Assembly (NCBI GenBank): GCA_024103495.1
Contig: JAGFIQ010000084.1
Location: forward strand, 1 to 43,834
Direction of reading: 5' to 3'
Length of the DNA: 43,834 nucleotides
Origin: Aridibacter famidurans
GTDB taxonomy: Bacteria; Acidobacteriota; Blastocatellia; Pyrinomonadales; Pyrinomonadaceae
In this document: in pieces, positions 8,196-16,804 of the stretch
Numbering within the stretch: the first letter of the stretch is position 1
Layout of the letters: each line of letters starts with the position of its first letter
Program-made: the position numbers and the translations under genes
Notes under the pieces: model-generated
What the model was told of the DNA's origin: nothing
Database searches by the model: none
The model's input: only the letters and a program-made list of their open reading frames with translations

Positions 8196-9614
8196 ATGGC
8201 AATAATGTTAGGCGGAGAAACAGCACAGGCATCTACAGAGCGAAGACTCGACGAACTTTCCCCGAGGGAGATCGTCGAAGAACTGGACAAGTATGTCGTC
8301 GGTCAGGCCGCGGCGAAACGCGCGGTCGCGATAGCCCTCAGGAACAGAATACGCAGACAAAAACTCCCGCCGGAACTTGCCCGCGATGTCCTCCCCAAAA
8401 ACATCCTGATGATCGGCTCGACCGGGGTCGGAAAGACCGAGATCGCGCGCCGGCTGGCCAGGCTTGCCGACTCTCCCCTTATCAAGATCGAGGCGTCAAA
8501 ATTCACGGAGGTCGGATACGTAGGACGGGATGTCGAGAGTATGGTTCGTGAGCTCACCGATGTCGCCGTCGATATGACCAAGCAGAAGGCGTTCGAGGAC
8601 GTACGTAAGCGCGCGGAAGAGAACGTAGAGGAAATGATCCTCGATGCCCTCCTGCCTTCGTCCGGTTACAGCGAGGAGCCGGACTACGAAGCCGATCCGA
8701 GCATCGACTACATCGACTCCAAACCCAATCTGGGGAGGACCCGCGAGAAGCTCCGTCAGCAGCTGCGGGACGGCAAGCTGGAAGACCGTGTGATCGAGAT
8801 CGAGACCCAGGACCGCTCGGGAGGAATGATCGATTTCGTCGGCGGCCAGGGGATGGACGACATGGGCGTCAACATCAAGGACATGTTCGGGAATATCTTC
8901 CCGGCGAAGACCGTCCGAAGGCGCCTGAAGATCTCCGAAGCCCGCAACTACCTGCTCAGGGAAGAGCAGGAGAACCTTGTCGACATGGAGCAGATCACCC
9001 GGGAAGCCATCCACAGGACCGAGTCGGCAGGCATCATTTTCCTGGATGAGATAGACAAGATCGCAGGCGGAAGCGGTTCCGGCGGAAATCCGGACGTATC
9101 GCGCGAAGGCGTACAGAGAGACCTCTTGCCGATTGTCGAGGGAACGACTGTCAACACCCGCTACGGAATGGTGAGCACCGAACACATTCTTTTCATAGCT
9201 GCGGGAGCCTTCCACGTCGCGAAGCCGTCTGACCTCATACCCGAATTACAGGGACGATTTCCTATCAGGGTCGAACTCGAATCGCTCACACTGGATGACT
9301 TTAAGCGCATACTTATACAGCCTAAGAATTCGCTTATTAAGCAATACCAGGCGCTGCTTAATACCGAAGGTGTCGAGCTTGAGTTCAAAGATGATGCGAT
9401 CGCGACACTTGCGGAAATGACCGAGGAGATCAACCGAAACACCGAAGACATAGGGGCCAGAAGGCTACACACTCTGCTAGAGAAAGTTCTCGAAGAGATC
9501 AGTTTCCAGGGAAGCGAACTGGAAGAGAAACGGCAGGTCATCGACGGCGCTTACATCAGGGAAAGGCTCGAAGGTCTCGTAGAAGACCAGGATCTGAGGC
9601 GGTACATACTCTAG
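8196..9614 (+). CDS. hslU: ATP-dependent protease ATPase subunit HslU
   Basis: AAA+ unfoldase that recognises substrates and feeds them to HslV. 472 aa, normal for the family. Visible motifs: VVGQAAAKRAVAIALRNR near the N-terminus, Walker A GSTGVGKT (residues 74-81), pore loop GYVG (107-110), the acidic insertion (I) domain between about 115 and 270, Walker B IIFLDEID (about 280-287), the sensor region with ARRLHTLLE, and the C-terminal LRRYIL tail that docks into HslV. It lies directly downstream of hslV, and the next gene starts 4 bp after its stop, so the transcript probably continues. Confidence 0.97.
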   Translation: MAIMLGGETAQASTERRLDELSPREIVEELDKYVVGQAAAKRAVAIALRNRIRRQKLPPELARDVLPKNILMIGSTGVGKTEIARRLARLADSPLIKIEASKFTEVGYVGRDVESMVRELTDVAVDMTKQKAFEDVRKRAEENVEEMILDALLPSSGYSEEPDYEADPSIDYIDSKPNLGRTREKLRQQLRDGKLEDRVIEIETQDRSGGMIDFVGGQGMDDMGVNIKDMFGNIFPAKTVRRRLKISEARNYLLREEQENLVDMEQITREAIHRTESAGIIFLDEIDKIAGGSGSGGNPDVSREGVQRDLLPIVEGTTVNTRYGMVSTEHILFIAAGAFHVAKPSDLIPELQGRFPIRVELESLTLDDFKRILIQPKNSLIKQYQALLNTEGVELEFKDDAIATLAEMTEEINRNTEDIGARRLHTLLEKVLEEISFQGSELEEKRQVIDGAYIRERLEGLVEDQDLRRYIL

Positions 9615-9617
9615 TTT

Positions 9618-10736
9618 ATGCACCCGCTTTACCTACTGCTTACCTCGATTAAGCAACCCCCGCTTAAAGATTGTGTGACGGCGTCGCTGCTGTTCGCAGC
9701 GGCGCTTTTCCCTGTTGCGTGCGGTAAGCGAAAGCCTCCGCAGCCGCCCGTCGAGCGCGTCCTTCAGAGAGTACAGATCAACGGGACCCAGTTCGGTAAT
9801 CAGATCCGAATATCTTGGCAGATGCCGACACAGAATGCTCCGGACGGAAGCGTGCTGAACATCAGCCGCGCCGATATCTACCGGCTTGCCGAACCTCTCG
9901 ACGCCTCCCTTTCGCTCACGGAAGAAGAATTTGCATCGAGAAGCACTCTGATCGGATCCGTCCCTATCCAGGCTTCCGACTTCCAGTTGAAGCAGAAGTC
10001 CTATACTGACGTTCTCCAGCTTGCAGGCCAGCCCGTGCGGCTTCGTTACGCAGTCCGATTCGTCAACAGCGCTGGTCAGAGGGCTGCCTTTTCCAACTTC
10101 CTTCTGCTCGAACCCACTGCAAGGGTCGCGAGGGCTCCGGAAGGTGTCTCGCTTGATCTTTCGCAGGAAGCAGTCGCCGTCAACTGGGAAGCGCCTCAGT
10201 CAAACATTGACGGCTCGACGCCTGCGAACATAGTCGGTTACAACGTTTACAGGACGGATTCCAAAGGCGATACGATACGGCTCAACGACCCGGGGCCGAT
10301 CGAGAAGCCGGAGTTTCGCGACGAGTTCTTTAGTTTCGGGGAACCCTACACATATTTCGTACGGACCGTATCTTTGGGCTCAAACGCTCAACAAGTTGAA
10401 AGCCTCGATTCCGCGAAGCGCAGCATAGAGCCTTCCGATACTTTCGCCCCGTCGCCGCCCGACGCCCTTACGATCGCCGCCTCCCCGGACATCATTTCGA
10501 TCTTTTTCGCAGCCAATGTCGAAAAGGACGTTGCCGGATACAGAGTCTACAGGAGCATCGATCCTTCCAGGCCGCTCGACGAATGGGACCTGCTCACACC
10601 GGAGCTTTTGGAGGTCACGACCTTCCAGGACAAGAATGTCACCCAAGGCGTCACCTACTACTATTACGTCAGGGCCATCGATACCAAGGGCAATGTCAGC
10701 TCGCCCTCGGAAGTCGTTTCCGAGTCCGCCTTCTGA
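9618..10736 (+). CDS. Lipoprotein with fibronectin type III-like repeats
   Basis: 372 aa. The N-terminus has a hydrophobic stretch ending in a lipobox (ALFPVACG), with C35 as the probable lipidated residue, followed by a proline-rich linker. The rest reads as about three Fn3-like beta-sandwich units (about 50-165, 170-270 and 275-370), each with Fn3 landmarks such as ISWQMP, VNWEAPQ, GYNVYRTD, GYRVYRSID and YYYYVRAID. Fn3 lipoproteins are cell-surface or periplasmic and usually bind carbohydrate or protein, but no ligand can be inferred. It sits between hslU and an FAH-family gene with spacing of only a few bases on both sides, so it is probably part of the same transcript. Confidence 0.8.
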   Translation: MHPLYLLLTSIKQPPLKDCVTASLLFAAALFPVACGKRKPPQPPVERVLQRVQINGTQFGNQIRISWQMPTQNAPDGSVLNISRADIYRLAEPLDASLSLTEEEFASRSTLIGSVPIQASDFQLKQKSYTDVLQLAGQPVRLRYAVRFVNSAGQRAAFSNFLLLEPTARVARAPEGVSLDLSQEAVAVNWEAPQSNIDGSTPANIVGYNVYRTDSKGDTIRLNDPGPIEKPEFRDEFFSFGEPYTYFVRTVSLGSNAQQVESLDSAKRSIEPSDTFAPSPPDALTIAASPDIISIFFAANVEKDVAGYRVYRSIDPSRPLDEWDLLTPELLEVTTFQDKNVTQGVTYYYYVRAIDTKGNVSSPSEVVSESAF

Positions 10737-10738
10737 GT

Positions 10739-11512
10739 ATGAAGATCTGCAGAGTCAGATACGGCACCGTCGAGAGATTCGGTGAACTAAAGGACGGCTC
10801 GGTCGCTCTGCTTCCGGGAGACTGGCGGATAGGAGACCCTATCGATCCGATAAACATGACGGAGGAAGTCCCCTCCGAAGACCTTGAATTCCTCGTGCCT
10901 GTACAGCCAACCAAGATCGTCTGCGTAGGCAGGAACTACTCTAGACACGCCGAGGAACTCAACAACCCTCTGCCGGAAGAACCTCTTCTCTTCCTGAAGG
11001 CACCTTCCGCGTTGATCACTGAAGGCGAAGCGATCCTGCTTCCCAACCAATCTTCGCGTGTGGAGCACGAGGGAGAGCTCGCGTTTGTTATCGGACGCAG
11101 ATGCGCTGGCTTGGACGACGATGAGGATCCGATCTCTTACATTTTCGGTTTCCTGCCGGCAAACGACGTCACTGCGAGGGATCTGCAAAAAAATGATGTT
11201 CAGTTCACGCGCGCGAAGTCATTCGACACATTCTGTCCGGTCGGACGCACGATCGAAACTGAAGCGGCCGTAACCGATGTTCGCGTAGCGACTCTCGTTA
11301 ACGGCGAGCTGCGGCAGGAGGGCCGGACGTCGGAGATGATCTTTGATATTCCCTATCTGATACGCTACATTTCAAGACAAATGTCACTTTCGGTCGGCGA
11401 CCTCGTTCTCACAGGCACTCCCGCCGGCGTATCGAGCCTTCAAGAAGGGGATCTTTGCGAAGTGTCCGTCGAAGGCGTCGGGACCCTCGCCAATCCGGTC
11501 AGGAAGATCTGA
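10739..11512 (+). CDS. Fumarylacetoacetate hydrolase (FAH) family protein
   Basis: 257 aa. The start at 10739 lies 2 bp after the TGA of the preceding lipoprotein; a longer reading from 10583 would overlap that gene and is rejected. The C-terminal FAH catalytic fold is evident: IVCVGRNYSRHAEE, the metal-binding EHEGELAFVIG segment with the paired Glu residues, NDVTARDLQ, KSFDTFCPVGR, and the ending TGTPAGVSSLQEGD. The first 55 residues form the small N-terminal domain common in this group. Members hydrolyse or decarboxylate acylpyruvates, fumarylpyruvate or 2-hydroxyhepta-dienedioate; the substrate here is not determined. Confidence 0.9.
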   Translation: MKICRVRYGTVERFGELKDGSVALLPGDWRIGDPIDPINMTEEVPSEDLEFLVPVQPTKIVCVGRNYSRHAEELNNPLPEEPLLFLKAPSALITEGEAILLPNQSSRVEHEGELAFVIGRRCAGLDDDEDPISYIFGFLPANDVTARDLQKNDVQFTRAKSFDTFCPVGRTIETEAAVTDVRVATLVNGELRQEGRTSEMIFDIPYLIRYISRQMSLSVGDLVLTGTPAGVSSLQEGDLCEVSVEGVGTLANPVRKI

Positions 11513-11571
11513 CATCACGGATGAGATCGATAAGAAAAGACTTTTAGAAACAACGAGTAACGGAGCGAATA

Positions 11572-12222
11572 ATGAAATTTTTTGTTGATACTGCGAATCT
11601 TGATGAGATCCGTGAGGCCGCGGACCTGGGGCTTCTCGATGGGGTTACGACGAATCCTTCGCTGATCGCGAAAGAAGGCGATGTGGATTTCAAGACAAGG
11701 ATCAAGGAGATCTGCGATATCGTTGACGGCGACGTGTCGGCCGAGGTCACTGCCGTAGATTACGACGGCATGCTGGAGCAGGGGCGGGACCTTGCAGAGA
11801 TCGCGGACAATGTCGTTATCAAGTGTCCGCTCACATGGGATGGCCTCAAAGCCACAAAGACCTTCAGCGAAGAAGGGATAAAAGTAAACGTGACCCTTTG
11901 CTTCTCGCCGAGCCAGGCGCTCCTGGCCGCAAAGGCCGGCGCGGGTTACATTTCGCCTTTCATAGGCCGTCTGGACGATATCTCCCAGGACGGAATGGAG
12001 CTCATACGCCAGATCGTCGAGATCTACGACAACTACGGTTTTGAGACCGAGATCCTCGCGGCGAGCATACGGCACCCTATGCACATCGTCGACAGCGCGT
12101 TGGCCGGAGCGGATGTAGCTACCGTCCCCTTTTCGGTTTTCAAAAAGATCGTCAAGCACCCGCTGACAGACAAGGGGCTCGACGCTTTCCTGGCGGACTG
12201 GAAGAACAGCGGAAGAGACTGA
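11572..12222 (+). CDS. FSA/TalC-type transaldolase
   Basis: 216 aa, the size of the small transaldolase/fructose-6-phosphate aldolase class. Features: [13 protein letters not shown] start, [13 protein letters not shown], the Schiff-base Lys in [43 protein letters not shown], and [10 protein letters not shown] near the end. It would move a dihydroxyacetone unit between sugar phosphates in the pentose phosphate pathway, or act as an F6P aldolase; sequence alone does not separate these. A CGGAG Shine-Dalgarno sequence precedes the ATG, and a strong terminator follows. Confidence 0.92.
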   Translation: MKFFVDTANLDEIREAADLGLLDGVTTNPSLIAKEGDVDFKTRIKEICDIVDGDVSAEVTAVDYDGMLEQGRDLAEIADNVVIKCPLTWDGLKATKTFSEEGIKVNVTLCFSPSQALLAAKAGAGYISPFIGRLDDISQDGMELIRQIVEIYDNYGFETEILAASIRHPMHIVDSALAGADVATVPFSVFKKIVKHPLTDKGLDAFLADWKNSGRD

Positions 12223-12252
12223 GACCCCGAACGTTTTCCAAAGAATATCAAG

Positions 12253-12284
12253 AAGGCCGTGCTTGACCGCACGGCCTTTTTTCT
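12253..12284 (+). terminator. Rho-independent terminator after the transaldolase gene
   Basis: Stem AAGGCCGTGC (12253-12262) / GCACGGCCTT (from 12269) with loop TTGACC and a run of T from 12277. Confidence 0.9.
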
Positions 12285-12351
12285 TGTTCGATCGTCATCC
12301 TTTATGCGGATTCCTTGGAGTGTATATCCCGCCTGAAGAAAAAATGCTAGT

Positions 12352-12424
12352 TTCGGTCGCTCTGTTCCGCATTAAAGATCAGGAGCTATTCACGCATTGA
12401 GCTAGAGGGCTCCAAGCGACCGAA
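12352..12424 (+). promoter_or_regulatory. Long-range inverted repeat in the leader of the protease-like gene
   Basis: TTCGGTCGCT (12352-12361) and AGCGACCGAA (12415-12424) are perfect 10-bp complements that would close a 73-base structure ending 27 bases before the ATG at 12452. Inside it GGAGC and GGGCTCC can also pair. The ribosome binding site (AAGGAG) lies just outside. It could be a structured 5' UTR element or an operator; no known riboswitch was recognised. Confidence 0.4.
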
Positions 12425-12451
12425 TAACCTGGAGAACGAAAAAGGAGAAAA

Positions 12452-12973
12452 ATGGGACTGAAACACCTTGCCATACCGCCGGAATCTCAGGGCGACGATC
12501 CGAACGGCTGCTGGGCGGCCTCACTGAAGTGGTGGCTGAAGGCCGTGAGAAACTACGAATACGAATACTGGGAGATACTTGTGATGTACGACCAATGGAC
12601 GCACAAGGGCGAAGACGACAACTACGGGGCGCTCTCAGAAAAGGGGCTGTTCAATCTCTTCAACGATCCCCGGTGGCACCTTATGTACACCACTATGAAG
12701 AACGACAAGCTGAACGCTTCCGAGATTGGCACGATGCTGGAAAGAAGCCCCGTAATGGTCGGCTACTACGAGCCCAAGGTCAACGGCTACCATATGAACG
12801 TGATAGTTGCATCGGCGGGGATCGAAGGACTTGCGACGATCCTGACGGTGATGGACCCGGCCTTCGAGTCCTATCAGTTCAGAAGCCTTGGCTATTACAA
12901 GAAGTATTACTCCGGGATCACGCTTGCTTACTCGATGAAGGCGCCGTCCGAACCGATCTACGGCTATCAATGA
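12452..12973 (+). CDS. Papain-like (C39/C70-type) cysteine protease candidate, orphan
   Basis: 173 aa with no signal peptide. The layout is that of a papain-fold peptidase: a Gln (Q13) shortly before NGCWAAS with candidate nucleophile C20, a His (H114) in GYHMNVIVASAGI, and an Asp (D135) in TVMDPAFESY. The spacing, and the cyclic glutamine plus CWAA and MDPA signatures, resemble C39-like and C70 (AvrRpt2-like) proteins. It is very rich in Trp and Tyr. The ribosome binding site (AAAGGAG) is good. It stands alone between a terminator and a convergent hypothetical gene, with no ABC exporter or leader-peptide substrate nearby. Role unknown; the assignment rests on motif spacing only. Confidence 0.6.
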   Translation: MGLKHLAIPPESQGDDPNGCWAASLKWWLKAVRNYEYEYWEILVMYDQWTHKGEDDNYGALSEKGLFNLFNDPRWHLMYTTMKNDKLNASEIGTMLERSPVMVGYYEPKVNGYHMNVIVASAGIEGLATILTVMDPAFESYQFRSLGYYKKYYSGITLAYSMKAPSEPIYGYQ

Positions 12974-13088
12974 TAGATCTTCAAAAAGGCAAAGCCGTTT
13001 AGCGGCGCCTAAGTAGTCCGGGGCCGTTCCGATATTCGAATCCAGAGGTCTTGGAAATCGAAGACCAACTCATATTCGCGCCAAGGTC

Positions 13089-13490
13089 CTAGTCCCAGTC
13101 CACGTGCGCGAGCACCTCTTCTCGTAGGACCGCTGCGTCGTTGATCGAGGAGACCGCTTCGGCAAAGCGTTTCTGAAAGTCCTCGTATTCACCGGAATCT
13201 TCGTCGAATATGTCCCGGATCTCCTGACCGAAGCCCTCCAGCATCTCCTTAGAAACGCCGTCGTCAAGATCGAACGCCTCATCGATCCTCACGATGAGCG
13301 TCGAAAGAACCCTGAGCCACTCGAATTGCGGCTCGCTCAGGAGCATCTCCAGGAACTTTCCGGCCGATTGCGGCCCGTGCAGGGCCTCGTATCTCGCGCG
13401 GTCCCAGTCCATAAGGGCCTTGTGAAGCCGAAGGAGCCTGTTCCTGGCCTGCTTAACCCCGTCTTCCGCCGACTTAAACTGCTTAGACAT
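13089..13490 (-). CDS. Hypothetical helical cytoplasmic protein
   Basis: 133 aa, no recognised family. It is acidic and predicted mostly helical: a basic N-terminal helix (KSAEDGVKQARNRLLRLHKAL) followed by acidic amphipathic stretches and many Glu/Asp residues near the C-terminus. No signal peptide, membrane segment, metal motif or catalytic signature is visible. Codon use and GC resemble its neighbours. It converges on the protease-like gene across a 115-bp gap and lies 43 bp downstream of the pirin gene on the same strand, so it may share that transcript. Confidence 0.7.
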   Translation of the reverse strand: MSKQFKSAEDGVKQARNRLLRLHKALMDWDRARYEALHGPQSAGKFLEMLLSEPQFEWLRVLSTLIVRIDEAFDLDDGVSKEMLEGFGQEIRDIFDEDSGEYEDFQKRFAEAVSSINDAAVLREEVLAHVDWD

Positions 13491-13533
13491 TGTTTAACTC
13501 CTACCCCGCTCTTTAATCAGCCTCTTAATACGC

Positions 13534-14391
13534 TTATTTAACAAAAGTGTCACTGCTTAAGTCCTTAAGAGCCACTGCAATCTCCTCGCGTGTGTTCATC
13601 ACGAACGGGCCGTACCGTGCGACAGGTTCATCCAGGGGCTTGCCATGTATGAGCAAGAGCCTTGCGACCTCGTCTCCGCCCTTGATGCTGATCCGCTGCC
13701 CTTCGCCGAACACCCCCAGGATCGGAGCAGAGAGAGCCACTCCTTTCCCTTCACCCGCTGTACAGGATCCCCTGAAAACATAAACGAATGCATTGTCGCG
13801 CTCCTCCAGATCATATTCCAGGGACTTCCCGCCTTCGATCGTCACGTCAAAGAAGCCTGCCGCCGCCTCGAGCTCCGTGACTGCACCGTCCGTTCCGTCA
13901 AAACGTCCGGCGATGACCCTTACATCAACGCCTTCAGAAGCCTCAACGACCGGAATTTCCCCGCTCCCGAATTCCCTGTAGCGTGGATCGATCATCTTCG
14001 ACGCCGCAGGCAGATTAACCCACAACTGAAACCCCTCCAGTTCTCCGTCCTCCACCTGCGGCATCTCTTCGTGAATGATTCCGCTGCCGGCGGTCATCCA
14101 TTGGACTCCGCCCGGGCGAATTATTCCTTCGTTACCTTCCGAATCTCGGTGCTTAACCGAGCCCCGAAGGAGGTATGTGACCGTCTCGATCCCTCGATGG
14201 GGATGCATCGGAAAACCGGCGATGTAATCATCCGGATTCTCAGATCCGAAATGGTCCAGTAGAAGAAACGGGTCGATATAGCTTAAGTTGTGCGTGCCCA
14301 AGACGCGCTTAAGCAGCACGCCGGCTCCATCCCTCGCCGTTTCCGGATCTGCAGTCTCTATGATCTTTCTCGTAACGCTCATTGCCTTCAC
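13534..14391 (-). CDS. Pirin family protein
   Basis: 285 aa bicupin. The N-terminal cupin carries the pirin metal-site pattern: H63 and H65 in MHPHRGIETVTYLLRG, H107 and E109 in AGSGIIHEEMP. LEGFQLWVNLP is also typical. The C-terminal cupin (about 175-285) lacks a comparable set, as is usual. Bacterial pirins are described as quercetin dioxygenases or redox-sensitive regulators; which applies here is not decided by sequence. It is divergent from a MarR-family gene across 48 bp, a common arrangement in which the MarR protein regulates the enzyme. The start could be Met4. Confidence 0.92.
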   Translation of the reverse strand: MKAMSVTRKIIETADPETARDGAGVLLKRVLGTHNLSYIDPFLLLDHFGSENPDDYIAGFPMHPHRGIETVTYLLRGSVKHRDSEGNEGIIRPGGVQWMTAGSGIIHEEMPQVEDGELEGFQLWVNLPAASKMIDPRYREFGSGEIPVVEASEGVDVRVIAGRFDGTDGAVTELEAAAGFFDVTIEGGKSLEYDLEERDNAFVYVFRGSCTAGEGKGVALSAPILGVFGEGQRISIKGGDEVARLLLIHGKPLDEPVARYGPFVMNTREEIAVALKDLSSDTFVK

Positions 14392-14417
14392 TCCCCTTTG
14401 TTCGAATCGTATTTTTC

Positions 14418-14429
14418 TTAGCCTGCTAA
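14418..14429. promoter_or_regulatory. Palindrome between pirin and MarR genes, candidate MarR operator
   Basis: TTAGCCTGCTAA is a perfect 5-bp inverted repeat with a 2-base centre, lying 11 bases upstream of the MarR start in the 48-bp divergent intergenic region. A second related half-site (CCAGCTAA) lies at the MarR start. Position and shape fit a MarR-type operator. Confidence 0.4.
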
Positions 14430-14439
14430 TGATGATATT

Positions 14440-14925
14440 ATGAGCCAGCTAATGGATTTGTCAAAGAGCAGCAGTATGGACTCAAGCGTCAGCAGACTTC
14501 TTTCCAGGATCGCGATCGCTCATAGAAGGGCGTCGGAGGAAGCTATGGCCGCGAGCGGGATCCACGCCGGCCAGGCAAACGTTCTCTTCTCGTTGTGGGA
14601 CAAGGATGCGCAATCGCAGGCAGAACTGACACGAAATCTGGGCGTCGCGCCTCCGACGGTAAACGTACTCGTCGGCAAGCTCGAACTGCAGGGACTTGTG
14701 GAATCGAGGCCATGCCCTAAAGACGGCAGGCTTCGCAGGATACACCTTACGAAGAAAGGCCGCGCCATCAGAAACGAAGCCGAGAGCGCGATCGCGAAGC
14801 TCGATGAGGCGACCTTGAAGGGCCTCAGTCCGATCGAACGCAACACCGCGATGCTTATACTCGAGCGGATCCGGTCCAACTTGTGCGAGCCTTGTGAAGA
14901 AGGTCAGGGCGGGCAGGAGACATAA
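14440..14925 (+). CDS. MarR family transcriptional regulator
   Basis: 161 aa. The winged-helix core is clear: helical N-terminus, then QAELTRNLGVAPPTVNVLVGKLELQGLVESRPCPKDGRLRRIHLT, containing the recognition helix and the Asp-Gly-Arg wing of MarR proteins. The C-terminal helix for dimerisation ends with several Cys (LCEPCEEG), which might be redox sensitive; that is a guess. It is divergent from a pirin gene, and a palindrome lies between the two, so it probably controls itself and the pirin gene in response to phenolic or oxidative signals. Confidence 0.9.
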   Translation: MSQLMDLSKSSSMDSSVSRLLSRIAIAHRRASEEAMAASGIHAGQANVLFSLWDKDAQSQAELTRNLGVAPPTVNVLVGKLELQGLVESRPCPKDGRLRRIHLTKKGRAIRNEAESAIAKLDEATLKGLSPIERNTAMLILERIRSNLCEPCEEGQGGQET

Positions 14926-14994
14926 TCCGAATCGCCGGGGCGAATTTCGAAATTTCCATCGCAGAATGTAAGATTGTCGTCGGAGAACCCGCTT

Positions 14995-15456
14995 ATGAGA
15001 GTGATATTGGCCACGGACGGCACGTCCGAAAGCAATGCGGCCGTCGCGATGGTCGGAAACCTGAGGTTTTCAGACGGTGACGAAGTAACGATTATCACGG
15101 TGATCGATATGGCAGTTCCGATGGCATTCGATGCGTACGCCGGCTATCTCCCGAACACTCAGGAGATCGAGAAGATCGCGCGGGAGAATGCCGAGGCGGT
15201 ACTGGAAGAGACCGGCCGCATCATCGGGGAAAGCCTGGGGGACAGCGGGGTCACCGTGGAAACTGAGATACTCATTGGTTCCCCCGAAAGCCGCATTGTT
15301 GAGAAGGCGGAAGAAATAGGCGCCGACCTCATCGTCGTTGGCTCCCACGGCTACAACCGCTGGGAGCGGCTGCTGCTTGGTTCCGTCTCCGATTCTGTTG
15401 TTCACCACGCCCCCTGCTCCGTGCTTGTCGTTCGGAGCGAAGAAACCGAAGACTGA
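14995..15456 (+). CDS. Universal stress protein (UspA family)
   Basis: 153 aa. It starts MRVILATDGTSESNAAV, the normal UspA beginning, so I prefer the ATG at 14995 over a TTG at 14974. The ATP-binding signature G-x2-G-x9-G-S is present in GSHGYNRWERLLLGSVSDSV, followed by HAPCSVLVVR. It therefore belongs to the ATP-binding Usp subgroup. Its TGA overlaps the ATG of the next gene by one base, so it is translationally coupled to the alpha/beta hydrolase. Confidence 0.93.
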   Translation: MRVILATDGTSESNAAVAMVGNLRFSDGDEVTIITVIDMAVPMAFDAYAGYLPNTQEIEKIARENAEAVLEETGRIIGESLGDSGVTVETEILIGSPESRIVEKAEEIGADLIVVGSHGYNRWERLLLGSVSDSVVHHAPCSVLVVRSEETED

Positions 15457-16238
15457 TGTCACTTTCCTTCAGAGAATACGGATCGGGATTTCCGGTCGTA
15501 ATGCTCCACGCATTCCCGCTCGACGGGCGAATGTGGGAACATAACGCGAATGCTCTGGCCAAGGCGGGCTATCGCGTTATAGTGCCCGACCTCACCGGCT
15601 TCGGACGATCAGAAGAAGGCCCTACCACTGTCGGCATGGAATACATGGCGCGCGAGGTCTCTGAGACGGTTGCGACGCTCGGGATCCCGAGGGCCGTCTA
15701 CTGTGGACTTTCGATGGGCGGCTACGTCCTTTTTAGACTATTCGACATATTTCCTCTGTCCTTCAAGGCTCTGGTCCTCTGCGACACGTCGGCAAGCGCT
15801 GATTCGGACGAAAAACGTGCGGCTCGGGAACAGATGATCGAAACAGTGGAATCGGAAGGCTCTTCAGTCATGGTCGAATCGCTGCTGCCAAAGCTCGTCA
15901 GCGGGCAAACGATCGAGAAGAACAATGAGCTGATGTCCGAACTCGCTGAGATCGTCCGTGAACAGTCCTCCGATGCGGTTTGCAGCGCTTTGCGGGGAAT
16001 GGCCGCGAGGCCCGATTCCGCGCCTCTTCTAAAGGATATCTCGGTTCCTGCCCTTCTGATCTACGGTAAGGAAGACTCGATCACAGGGCTTGATGCGGCT
16101 AAGGATCTGCTGGAGGGAATCCCGAATGCGCGGCTTGAGACCATCCAAGGCGCCGGTCATTACTCAAATCTCGAATCGCCGGCAGAATTCAATCACTACC
16201 TTATAACGTTCCTTAACTCACTGGATCTAAGTAATTGA
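15456..16238 (+). CDS. Alpha/beta hydrolase
   Basis: 260 aa. Oxyanion motif VVMLHAFPLDGRMW, nucleophile elbow GLSMGG (Ser86), acidic residue D207 in YGKEDSITG and catalytic His (about 235) in GAGHYSNLESP. The overall pattern is that of small-molecule esterases and lactonases such as 3-oxoadipate enol-lactonase, but neighbours give no aromatic pathway context, so the substrate is open. It overlaps the Usp stop by one base and the following DUF402 gene by four. Confidence 0.88.
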   Translation: MSLSFREYGSGFPVVMLHAFPLDGRMWEHNANALAKAGYRVIVPDLTGFGRSEEGPTTVGMEYMAREVSETVATLGIPRAVYCGLSMGGYVLFRLFDIFPLSFKALVLCDTSASADSDEKRAAREQMIETVESEGSSVMVESLLPKLVSGQTIEKNNELMSELAEIVREQSSDAVCSALRGMAARPDSAPLLKDISVPALLIYGKEDSITGLDAAKDLLEGIPNARLETIQGAGHYSNLESPAEFNHYLITFLNSLDLSN

Positions 16239-16756
16239 TAAACAAGCTGGTAACGATCAATGCAAGGAAGTTCGATTTCAGCCTCCACAGAAGCTGGAAG
16301 GCCCGGCTCGTTACCGCCGAAGGACCGCTCCTGACCTTCCTCGGGCAATTTGAACAGGACGTGATCCATCCGGATCTCGGCAGCATCGAGAAAGGGACCC
16401 ATTCGATCGAATATTACTGGCTCGACCGCTGGTACAGCGTGTTCCGATTTCACGAGCCCGAGGGCGCATTCCGTAATTTCTACTGCAACATCAACCAGCC
16501 GCCCGTGCTGAGCGACGAGGGCGAGCTCGATTACGTCGATCTCGACATGGACATACTCGTCGCCGGCGACCACTCATACGAGATCCTTGACCGGGAAGAG
16601 TTCCGTGAGAACTCACTCAAATATAGGTATCCCGAACTAACGGTCCTCAATGCGCTTGACGCTCTTCAGGAACTCGTCCATTTGATCGATGAACGCGAGT
16701 TCCCTTTCGACTCCACCGTGCCGATGGACATTTCTGCTCTCGGCGGCGCCGTGTGA
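16235..16756 (+). CDS. DUF402 protein (FomD-like phosphatase fold)
   Basis: 173 aa. DUF402 landmarks: IEYYWLDRWYSVFRFHEP, FRNFYCNINQPP, and the acidic metal-binding run DYVDLDMDILV, then DREEFRENS. Characterised relatives hydrolyse nucleoside di- or triphosphates or the CMP-phosphonate intermediate in fosfomycin synthesis (FomD), so a divalent-metal phosphohydrolase is likely. The start is a TTG at 16235 that overlaps the TGA of the hydrolase gene; no better ATG exists before the conserved region. Confidence 0.85.
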   Translation: MINKLVTINARKFDFSLHRSWKARLVTAEGPLLTFLGQFEQDVIHPDLGSIEKGTHSIEYYWLDRWYSVFRFHEPEGAFRNFYCNINQPPVLSDEGELDYVDLDMDILVAGDHSYEILDREEFRENSLKYRYPELTVLNALDALQELVHLIDEREFPFDSTVPMDISALGGAV

Positions 16757-16804
16757 ACCGGAAATCTGCTTGCAATACACCGAACCGCGGGTAAACTCAA
16801 ACCT

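Noticed and set aside
10583..10738. Extended start of the FAH-family gene
   Set aside because: Would overlap the lipoprotein gene in another frame; the ATG at 10739 matches the family start.
12974..13088. Terminator between the protease-like gene and the convergent hypothetical gene
   Set aside because: Only weak short stems without a T run were found.
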